Assembly (NCBI RefSeq): GCF_002111585.1
Contig: NZ_LUTP01000009.1
Coordinates: forward strand, 46,421 to 110,420
DNA: 64,000 nt
Source: Lonsdalea iberica
Lineage (GTDB): Bacteria; Pseudomonadota; Gammaproteobacteria; Enterobacterales; Enterobacteriaceae
Direction of reading: 5' to 3'
Positions 55,435 to 62,842 of this stretch are shown here, in pieces. The stretch's first letter is position 1, and each line of letters opens with the position of its first letter. The translations under genes and the position numbers were made by a program. The notes under the pieces were generated by a model. The model did no database searches and was not told the DNA's origin. It saw nothing but the letters and a program-made list of their open reading frames with translations.

Positions 55435-56442
55435 TTAGTGGTAACCCGCATCCGGTTTGATTTTTCCCCGGAAGACGTAATAGCTCCAGAAGGTATAGAT
55501 CAAAATGATCGGGATGATGACCAGCGCGCCGACCAGCATAAAACGCTGGCTCTGTGGGGGAGCGGCGGCATCCCACAAGGTAATGGCCGGGGGAATGAGG
55601 TGCGGCCAGATACTGATGCCGAGTCCGCTAAAGCCCAGAAAGATCAGCCCCAACGTCAGCAGAAACGGCGCGTAGTGCGCATGTCCTTTCACCGCGCGGA
55701 CAATTCCCCACGAACAAGCCAGTACCAGCAGAGGCACCGGCGCAAAATAGAGCAGGTTCGGCATCACGAACCAACGCTCGGCGATAGCGCGATGCTCAAG
55801 CGGTGTCCACAAGCTGATGATGGCGAGAATGACCAGCAGCGCGGCCACCAGCGGGGTCGCCAGTGCGGACATTTTACGATGCAGTTCATGCTCGGTTTTC
55901 ATAATTAGCCACGTGCAGCCCAGCAGCGCATAGGCCACGACCAGGCCGACGCCGCAGAACAGCGGAAATGGCGACAGCCAGCCTAATGCCGGACCGGTGT
56001 AGGTGCGTTCCGTGACGGCGAAACCGTTGAGAAACGCGCCGACGACCACCCCTTGACTGAAGGTCGCGAGCAGGGAACCGGCGATAAACGATTTATCCCA
56101 GAATGGGCGGTGCGCGGGGGTCGCCTTAAAGCGAAACTCAAAGGCGACGCCGCGAAAGATGAGTCCGATCAGCATAGCCGTCAACGGGATGGCGAGCGCA
56201 TCGGTAATCACGGCGTACGCCAGCGGGAATGCGCCGAACAGCGCCGCCCCGCCCAGCACCAGCCAGGTTTCATTGCCGTCCCACACCGGGGCGACCGTGT
56301 TGACCATCATGTCGCGCTCCCCGGCATCCTGATTGAAGGGAAACAGAATGCCAATGCCAAGATCGAAGCCATCCATCACGATGTACATGAGGGTGGCGAA
56401 CACGATAATGGCGAACCAGATAAATGGAAGATCGATAGTCAC
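55435..56442 (-). CDS. cioB: Cytochrome bd-type (cyanide-insensitive) ubiquinol oxidase subunit II
   Basis: 335 aa, eight or nine membrane helices, CydB family. N-terminus MTIDLPFIWFAIIVFATLMYIVMDGFDLGIGIL and VAPVWDGNETWLVLGGAALFGAFP are family hallmarks. The shorter length (E. coli CydB 379) fits the CIO branch. The stop of subunit I is 1 nt before the start (56444/56442). Works with the subunit I gene (56444) in quinol oxidation. Confidence 0.92.
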   Translation of the reverse strand: MTIDLPFIWFAIIVFATLMYIVMDGFDLGIGILFPFNQDAGERDMMVNTVAPVWDGNETWLVLGGAALFGAFPLAYAVITDALAIPLTAMLIGLIFRGVAFEFRFKATPAHRPFWDKSFIAGSLLATFSQGVVVGAFLNGFAVTERTYTGPALGWLSPFPLFCGVGLVVAYALLGCTWLIMKTEHELHRKMSALATPLVAALLVILAIISLWTPLEHRAIAERWFVMPNLLYFAPVPLLVLACSWGIVRAVKGHAHYAPFLLTLGLIFLGFSGLGISIWPHLIPPAITLWDAAAPPQSQRFMLVGALVIIPIILIYTFWSYYVFRGKIKPDAGYH

Positions 56443-56443
56443 G

Positions 56444-57865
56444 TTATTCCCCCTCTTCGGTCGTTAACGGTTCACGACTTGCCGACAACGGTCTTGACGG
56501 CGTTTGCGGTTTGCCTGGTCCGCCTTCCGGCGTGTGGGTGCCTTCACCCGTCTGCGGCCCTTTCTTGATCAGGTGCATCATGTAGACGTAGCCGATGCCG
56601 AAGACGGAGCAATAGACTGCGATAAAAGCGAGCAGGCTGATGCTCATATGCAGATCGCCGTGCGCGGAAACGGCCGCAGAAGTGCGCTGGAGACCGTAGA
56701 CCACCCACGGCTGACGTCCGATCTCCGTGGTAAACCAACCGGCAAGAATGGCGAGCAATCCGGAGGGCCCCATCAGCAACGTAAACCATAGAAAAGGACG
56801 TGACTGATAAAGACGGCGTTTGATGCGCAGCCACAGGCTGATTAGCCCCATCAGAATCATCAGCAGGCCCAGAGCGACCATGATCCGAAACGACCAGAAA
56901 ACGACCGTGGAATTGGGGCGGTCGGCTTTAGGAAAGCTTTTTAACGCCGGCACCTGTTTGTCCAGACTGTGCGTCAAAATCAGGCTACCCAGATAGGGAA
57001 TTTCCAGCGTATATTTCGTCCGTTCTTCGTTCATGTCCGGCAGACCGAACAAGATTAGCGGGGTGGCTTCACCTGCCCGATTTTCCCAGTGACCCTCGAT
57101 GGCGGCGATCTTGGCAGGCTGATATTCCAGCGTGTTAAGACCATGCATATCGCCCAGCATCGCCTGAATTGGCGCGACAATCAGCGCCATCCACAGCGCC
57201 ATCGACAGCATGGTGCGGATAGCCGGGGTATCGTTGCCGCGCAGCAAATGCCATGCGGCCGAAGCGCCGACGAAAAAGGCGGTGGAGAGGAAAGCCGCCG
57301 TGGTCATATGCAGCAGACGGTAAGGGAAGGAAGGGTTGAAGACGACGGCAAACCAGTCGACCGGCACGACGACGCTGTTGATGATCTGGTATCCCTGCGG
57401 CGTATGCATCCAACTGTTCGACGCCAGTATCCAGAACGTGGACATCAGCGTCCCCAGCGCCACCATGCAGGTGGCGAAAAAGTGCAGCCCCGGTCCGACG
57501 CGGTTCCAGCCGAACAGCATCACGCCAAGGAAACCGGCCTCCAGGAAAAAGGCGGTCAGCACCTCATAGGTCAGCAGCGGGCCGGTAATACTACCCGCAT
57601 ACTCGGAAAACCCGCTCCAGTTGGTGCCGAACTGATAGGCCATGACCAACCCAGAGACGACGCCCATACCAAAATTAACGGCGAAGACTTTCGACCAGAA
57701 ATGGTAAAGATCTCGATAGTCCTCGTTGCGGCTTTTGAGCCAGAGCGCTTCCAGCACGGCCAGAAAGCTGGCTAAGCCGATGGTGATGGCGGGGAAAATA
57801 ATATGAAAAGATACCGTGAACGCGAACTGTATCCTTGCAAGATGAAATGCATCTAATCCAAACAT
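56444..57865 (-). CDS. cioA: Cytochrome bd-type (cyanide-insensitive) ubiquinol oxidase subunit I
   Basis: 473 aa from the ATG giving MFGLDAFHLARIQFAFTVSFH, which has GAGG 6 nt upstream; an in-frame ATG 12 nt earlier is possible. CydA family: haem b595 ligand His21, b558 ligand His in RLLHMTTAAFLS, and GRQPWVVYGLQRTSAAVS. The periplasmic Q-loop is short, the feature that separates cyanide-insensitive CIO enzymes from E. coli CydA (about 520 aa). Quinol oxidase for low oxygen or respiratory-poison conditions. Operon cioA-cioB-DUF2474. Confidence 0.92.
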   Translation of the reverse strand: MFGLDAFHLARIQFAFTVSFHIIFPAITIGLASFLAVLEALWLKSRNEDYRDLYHFWSKVFAVNFGMGVVSGLVMAYQFGTNWSGFSEYAGSITGPLLTYEVLTAFFLEAGFLGVMLFGWNRVGPGLHFFATCMVALGTLMSTFWILASNSWMHTPQGYQIINSVVVPVDWFAVVFNPSFPYRLLHMTTAAFLSTAFFVGASAAWHLLRGNDTPAIRTMLSMALWMALIVAPIQAMLGDMHGLNTLEYQPAKIAAIEGHWENRAGEATPLILFGLPDMNEERTKYTLEIPYLGSLILTHSLDKQVPALKSFPKADRPNSTVVFWSFRIMVALGLLMILMGLISLWLRIKRRLYQSRPFLWFTLLMGPSGLLAILAGWFTTEIGRQPWVVYGLQRTSAAVSAHGDLHMSISLLAFIAVYCSVFGIGYVYMMHLIKKGPQTGEGTHTPEGGPGKPQTPSRPLSASREPLTTEEGE

Positions 57866-58099
57866 GTCTCGCCTCATTACTGAATGAACATCTCCGTTTC
57901 CCCCCTTTTGCCGCTCAATACCCAGACAAACAGCAAGGCAAAAGAGAGGGATAGCCTAATCTTAGGCCGGATTTGTGTATCCAGAGTGGCAAGTGTCCAA
58001 ATACAGGCTTAAATTTCGACGTAAACAGGGGTCTTCAAGCAGCGAGCAAGCGTACGGTCAGGGACGCGAGGGAAGCCCCTGGCCGACGCGGGTGGGAAA

Positions 58100-58806
58100 C
58101 TAGGGCAGAAAGCGACAACATTCCAGATCCACATTGGGCACAATGGCGCCAGGCGAGAGAGAGAGCAGGAACTGGACACAATTCACCACATCGGCAGTCT
58201 GAATTTTGTCCACCGCCATAACGCCCGGAAAGTCGCGCGCCATATCAGTATCAACAAAGGCGGGATTGATATTAGAGACCTTGATGTTATGCGACAGCAG
58301 GTCCAGCTTCAGTGATTCGGAAAATCCGAGCAGCGCACGCTTAGATGCGCTGTAAGCGCCAATGCCGGGCAAGGCTCTTCGCGCTGCGTTGCTGACGATA
58401 TTGAAGATGTACCCCGCCCGTTTTTTTTCATGGCAGGCAGTACGGCTTGAATAAGCTGAACCGGCGCAAGAAAATTGACGGCGGTCAGTTGCGCCAACGG
58501 CAAAGGCGTAATCGCCTCGGTTCCGCCGTGGAATATTCCTGCGTTATTGATAAAAACTTCAATACTGGGCTCGTCCTCCAGTTTTCGGCAGAGGGACGCG
58601 ACTTCCTCGCTATTCGCCAAGTCCGCCTCGAGCAGCGTGATGCGGCAGGTCGGAGACAGACGTTCCCATTCGCGCTGTAAGCGCTCACCGGCTTCGCGGT
58701 TGCGTACTATCGCGATGAGGTCGTATTTCCCTTGCTGAATAAATCGGGTCGCCAGCGCTTTTCCAATTCCGCGCGACGCGCCAGTGATAACGATAGATGA
58801 AGTCAT
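58100..58806 (-). pseudogene. Short-chain dehydrogenase/reductase, frameshifted
   Basis: NAD(P)-dependent SDR. The first part (58806 to about 58425) has the Rossmann TGASRGIGKALA motif, NNAGIF, and runs to VLPAMKK. The second part in another frame has YIFNIVSNAARRALPGIGAYSASKRALLGFSESL, with the active-site Ser and YxxxK, and ends at 58100. The switch falls at an 8-A tract (58420-58427, T on plus) followed by a G-run; gain of two or loss of one base explains it. Restored length about 235 aa. The ATG overlaps the cupin stop (ATGA). Either a broken gene, a slippage-prone phase-variable tract, or a sequencing indel. Substrate unknown. Confidence 0.82.
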
Positions 58807-59318
58807 GAACGGCCTCCGTAGCTATAACGCTGGATCCAAGATGGCAGTAGAGGGAATGTGGTCAGCAAATCGTCCTGCTGCGCGATGACTGAGTCAAAAA
58901 TCTCCCAGCCGGGAACCACGAACTCGCTGACCAAGCCGAACTCGGCATCGGCTGAAAGTTCGGTCGATTTCCATACGCCGCCGTCGGCGATGAGTTGCAA
59001 CCGATGTCCCTGTTCAATATCGGGACCGAGAATATGTTCTTCGGTCGTGCCGTCGGGATGGATGAATCGATAAATCAGCGGTCCCCCCGAGTGATAAAAG
59101 TGCATGATTGGCGACAGATTCTTATGGAAGTAACCAATGGGGCTCTCTTTGGTCAAAAGATAGTAAATGCAGGTGGACAGGTGCCTTCGGCCATCGTTGT
59201 GCTCACGGTCGGTCTTGATCAGATCCTGAGCGCGATGCGTCTCGTCGTAGTAGCCGCCTTCCGCATGTTTTTTCAGCGACAGCGTTTTAATAAGCATTTT
59301 CGTGGTAATAGCGGACAT
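58803..59318 (-). CDS. Cupin_5 / DUF985 family protein
   Basis: 171 aa. Small beta-barrel cupin: LKKHAEGGYYDETHRA, HLSTCIYYLLTKESPIGYFHKN, MHFYHSGGPLIYRFIHPDG, and the C-terminal GWEIFDSVIAQ all fit DUF985 (Cupin_5). The exact function of the family is not established; structures suggest binding of a sugar-like or small organic ligand. It lies between an epimerase gene and an SDR gene in a three-gene minus-strand set, which points to modification of a sugar or small metabolite. The stop overlaps the SDR start. Confidence 0.82.
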   Translation of the reverse strand: MSAITTKMLIKTLSLKKHAEGGYYDETHRAQDLIKTDREHNDGRRHLSTCIYYLLTKESPIGYFHKNLSPIMHFYHSGGPLIYRFIHPDGTTEEHILGPDIEQGHRLQLIADGGVWKSTELSADAEFGLVSEFVVPGWEIFDSVIAQQDDLLTTFPLLPSWIQRYSYGGRS

Positions 59319-59332
59319 GCCTGTTCTCCTGG

Positions 59333-60355
59333 TTAGCGCGCCTGTAGCTGTCGCGTGTCGGTCGAAGCCGCATCTAGCGGGTAGGGCATGTTTTCAAACA
59401 CCTGTTCGTGGTAAGGATGCCACCCGATATTCTCGGCCAAAGCGCTACGAAATGGGCGCCCGTGCGCCAGGCAGTCAAGTGCATACGAGAACGTATATCT
59501 GGGCTGCCAGTTGAGCCGCCGGACCGCTTTTTGATTGACGTACACCCGGTCGATACGATCAAACAAGCGCCAGCCCAGCGAGTCATAGATATCGCGATAA
59601 TACGGGAACAGCGAGCCGACGACGGCGTCCGCATCCTGATTGAGGCGTAGGCAGTGCGCTCTATTAAAAGGCGTGCTGGTGCTCAGGATAAACGTGTCGA
59701 AGTACGCCTCGGGCTGATAGGCGAGGGCGGCGGCCAGATGGGCATTCACCGCATTTTCGATATCTATGCGCCGATATAGCAATTCATTGACTTTGGCGTT
59801 GTCGTTGCCATAAGTGTTGCGGACGTCGGGGTTATCGTCCTCTTCATAGAAAAAACGAGAGACTCTAAGTACAACGCAGTTGAGCCGATAATTCCGCGAA
59901 AAAATGCGGCACAGCTCTTCGCCACCCAGCTTCGTCACGCCGTAAATATTTTTGCTTAAGATGCGCTCGCTTTCATCAATCCAGCTGGCGGGCGAACTGG
60001 CTGCGGGTGACAGCGTGTCACCGTACACGCTCGTCGTGCTGGAGAAGATGAACGATTTGACGCGATGGGTTTTAGCGCTTTGTAATAAATTGTACGTGCC
60101 TAATGTATTGGTTTCGATAAATTCGCTGTGGGGGTGGGTCGCGATATGTGGCTTATGAAGTGCCGCAGTATGAAATACGATATCCACGTCCTTCATGCAT
60201 TGGTCAATTAATGATTTATCCGTGATGTCACCAATGATATTGGTATTTTCGGGTTGTCGCCGGTCAAAGCCAATAACATTAAATCCTCTTTCCCTGCATT
60301 TCATGGAGAGGGCTGCACCAAGATTCCCGCTACTTCCCGTAACAAAAATATTCAT
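59333..60355 (-). CDS. NAD-dependent epimerase/dehydratase (extended SDR)
   Basis: 340 aa from the ATG at 60355, with GAGG 6 nt upstream. Rossmann motif VTGSSGNLGAAL (about residues 5-16), conserved FHTAALHKPH, SSTTSVYGD and catalytic YGVTKLGGEE. Members act on nucleotide-sugars or on aldehyde/alcohol groups of small molecules; substrate not predictable here. First gene of the epimerase-cupin-SDR set; 14 nt before the cupin gene. Confidence 0.88.
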   Translation of the reverse strand: MNIFVTGSSGNLGAALSMKCRERGFNVIGFDRRQPENTNIIGDITDKSLIDQCMKDVDIVFHTAALHKPHIATHPHSEFIETNTLGTYNLLQSAKTHRVKSFIFSSTTSVYGDTLSPAASSPASWIDESERILSKNIYGVTKLGGEELCRIFSRNYRLNCVVLRVSRFFYEEDDNPDVRNTYGNDNAKVNELLYRRIDIENAVNAHLAAALAYQPEAYFDTFILSTSTPFNRAHCLRLNQDADAVVGSLFPYYRDIYDSLGWRLFDRIDRVYVNQKAVRRLNWQPRYTFSYALDCLAHGRPFRSALAENIGWHPYHEQVFENMPYPLDAASTDTRQLQAR

Positions 60356-60367
60356 GCTTAACCTCAA

Positions 60368-61061
60368 TTTAATTCTCTATCGATAGCCGAGAGTGAACTC
60401 CTAAAATGGGCCGCATTTCAGGAGGGTAAAAATGAAGGCGTAATGAATGCATGGTGCAACAAGGGATTGATATCCTGTCTCCCATGTGTTGATAAGTTTA
60501 TCTTATGTATGATTCGTATTCTGTGGGTATGAGATTTATCTGAATGAACGCTGGAAGCCCATGTATGGCAGGGCGTTGGTGGAGCATTAAAGCTATGTCC
60601 TTACCGGATTCTCCCTTTTAAGCATGAGGTTGATTACCGATAGGGTGGAAATAAGAAAATCGCGAATGGAGCGAAAGATCTTGTTATTCGCTAATTGATA
60701 AAGCTTATGTGAAATAGGTGTAATTAAGCGATGAATAATAAAAATAAATATTGCCATTCTAAGTAAGGTGATTCGTTTTTGTTGAGGGGTTTTCTTATTT
60801 CCATCAGATTGGTGTGGCGCTGTCGTTATGTTATCGCCATGTCCTGGTTATTAGCGCCGCCATTGTTTATATTTCACAGCCCCCATTATATGCTCAACAG
60901 ATCGATTTTTTGAGAATGAAAAAATAAGACCTCACGGCATGAGGGGGAATCACCTCCGACATAGCCTGTTCACCATCTTATCCGCCTCAAGGGCGGTCAT
61001 CTCACGCCAGGAAGCATGGGTGCGATTTAACATCCTACGACCGCCCGCGTAAATACTGTCC
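60368..61061. other. AT-rich intergenic region, no supportable gene
   Basis: About 690 bp between the epimerase and MFS genes. Only very short frames, e.g. a 3-codon frame behind GAGGG at 60421 and a 29-codon Cys-rich frame after it without its own ribosome site. A small CCTCACGGCATGAGG hairpin lies near 60933-60947. It holds the promoter of the epimerase operon and the end of the MFS operon. Confidence 0.5.
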
Positions 61062-62246
61062 TTAGGGAGGCTTGCGCATCACGCGCGTTGCTGGGATCAG
61101 CGCTACGAACCCGATAATGCCCGCTATCAGCGCCAGCAGGGAAAACCCGCCTTGCGTGATGAGGAGACCGCCCAGCGCGCTACCGGCGCCGATGCCGATA
61201 TAGATGACCGCGCTGTTGATCGCCAGCACCTGCTGGGACGCGGCGCCCGCCAGTCCCAGCAGCCGGTGTTGGATGGGAACCAGATACATATAGCTGACGA
61301 TGCCCCAGCCCGCGCCGAGGGCGATCGCTGCGACAGCCGAGTCCCGCATCACAACCAGCGCGACCAGCCCGGCCGTTTGCAGTGCGATGACGCTGTTAAG
61401 CACGCCCTCCGGCCCCCAGCGATCGGTCAATATCCCCGTGGCGATGTTACCGAGCACTGAGCCAATGCCGTAGGCCATCAACACTAAAGGCAGCACCGGC
61501 ATATCGCCCAGACGGGTATGGGCCAGCAGGACGCTGATGTAGGCGTACACGGTAAACTCCGACGTGACGACCAGCAACGTGACGCAGAACAGCCCCCAGA
61601 CGGCGGCGGGAAAACGGCGCGATCCCTGCGTGAAGCGCGGCGCGGCGCCATGTCGGGCATCGGTGGGGGCCAATAGCATGAACAGCAGGGCCAACGCCAG
61701 CGTGCCGACGAACACGAGGCTATAAAACGCCCAGCGCCAGTGCATGGCGTGTGACATCCAGGCAATCAGCGGCACGCCCAGTGCCTGCGACATCGTCATG
61801 CCGCCGAAGATCAGCGCCAGCGCGACGCCTTTTCGACCCGAAGGCATGCGCTGAGCGGCCAGCGCGGTCGCGGTCGGCGTGAACATCGCCGCGCCCAAGG
61901 CGGACAGTATGCGCCCGAGCATCAAGACGTTGAAGGTCGTACTCAGGGCGCTTAGCCCATTGCCTGCGATAAAGCAGGCCAGTGATAGCAGCAGCACCCA
62001 TTGAGGCGGCCACGCGCGAAGCCACCAGGCGCTCAGCGGTGCGAACGCGGCGTAGCAGAGAGCGGAAACGAACACCAGCCTGCCTGCGGTAGCGGCAGGG
62101 ATCGCCAGGTCGACGGCGATGTCATGCAGCGCGCCGATGGCGACAAAGGTATCCAGGCCGATGGCGAACGCACAGAAGGTCAACGCCAGCGGCATCAACC
62201 GAGCGCGCAGCGCGTCGACGGCGCGCGCATGGGGGTCAGGAAACAT
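61062..62246 (-). CDS. MFS transporter, DHA1-type exporter
   Basis: 394 aa, twelve hydrophobic helices. Between TM2 and TM3 it has WWLRAWPPQW; later LGRILSALGAAMFTPTATALAA (motif C-like) and ILTDRWGPEGVL. Resembles drug or small-molecule efflux proteins (AraJ/YdhP-like). Its ATG overlaps the end of the upstream gene by 11 nt, so it is translated with it. It probably exports the product of the chorismate mutase / BacA-like pathway, as BacE does in the bacilysin operon; that is inference. Confidence 0.88.
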   Translation of the reverse strand: MFPDPHARAVDALRARLMPLALTFCAFAIGLDTFVAIGALHDIAVDLAIPAATAGRLVFVSALCYAAFAPLSAWWLRAWPPQWVLLLSLACFIAGNGLSALSTTFNVLMLGRILSALGAAMFTPTATALAAQRMPSGRKGVALALIFGGMTMSQALGVPLIAWMSHAMHWRWAFYSLVFVGTLALALLFMLLAPTDARHGAAPRFTQGSRRFPAAVWGLFCVTLLVVTSEFTVYAYISVLLAHTRLGDMPVLPLVLMAYGIGSVLGNIATGILTDRWGPEGVLNSVIALQTAGLVALVVMRDSAVAAIALGAGWGIVSYMYLVPIQHRLLGLAGAASQQVLAINSAVIYIGIGAGSALGGLLITQGGFSLLALIAGIIGFVALIPATRVMRKPP

Positions 62247-62826
62247 GCTGCGGCGCGTTCAACTCGGGATAAGGCATGGCGATGATCTCCCCTCGATAGC
62301 GCGCTCGCGGACCATACAGCAGCCATGTGGTGACGACTTCGCCGAAGGTCTCCAGAAGTTCAATGCGATCGGGGTTCTCGGTGGCGACGAAGGTGTAGGC
62401 CAGTCCCGCATCGTACTCGCCCGCCAGCAGTTTCGCCGCCACGACCGGTTTGGACGTTTCAAAAATAACTTCATCCCAGTCATCGACATTGATATAGCCC
62501 AGCGTAGGTTCCGGCAGCGCCAGTTGTCGCGGATGTTCGACGTCGCGACGTTTGAGCAATGCCAGAGGCTGGGTAGGGAAAATAAAGGTATCCACAACCG
62601 GAAGTCGTTCGCGGTAGCGCTCAGTGACGATGTGAACCTGATGATGGGCGCTGCACTGCAGCAGGTAGGCATCGCCATCATCGACGGCCTGTTGGCCTGC
62701 GGCCACGAGGTCATCGACCAAAATGATCTCGGCCTCCGCCTCCGGCACGTTCTGGAAGCGCAGGTAGTGCCGCAGGGCGTTCTCATGGCAGGTGCCGGTG
62801 GGCCCCAGGGTGTAAATCCGTAACAT
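62236..62826 (-). CDS. BacA-like prephenate-processing protein (prephenate dehydratase fold, no TRF motif)
   Basis: 196 aa from the ATG at 62826, with AAGGAG about 10 nt upstream. It begins IYTLGPTGTCHENAL like the PDT domain, but lacks the PIENT and catalytic TRF signatures of prephenate dehydratase and has no ACT domain. The end (EVVTTWLLYGP) and the segment ERYRERLPVVDTFIFPTQPLALLKR resemble BacA, the prephenate decarboxylase of bacilysin synthesis (about 204 aa). It could therefore decarboxylate or otherwise change prephenate without making phenylpyruvate. Downstream of a chorismate mutase that would supply prephenate, upstream of an exporter. As sequenced, the upstream gene reads through into this frame. 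Confidence 0.7.
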   Translation of the reverse strand: MLRIYTLGPTGTCHENALRHYLRFQNVPEAEAEIILVDDLVAAGQQAVDDGDAYLLQCSAHHQVHIVTERYRERLPVVDTFIFPTQPLALLKRRDVEHPRQLALPEPTLGYINVDDWDEVIFETSKPVVAAKLLAGEYDAGLAYTFVATENPDRIELLETFGEVVTTWLLYGPRARYRGEIIAMPYPELNAPQHVS

Positions 62827-62842
62827 GTGTGAGATCTCCTTC

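Noticed and set aside
62236..62826. Ordinary prephenate dehydratase (PheA-type) for phenylalanine synthesis
   Set aside because: No TRF catalytic motif, no PIENT-like motif and no ACT regulatory domain.
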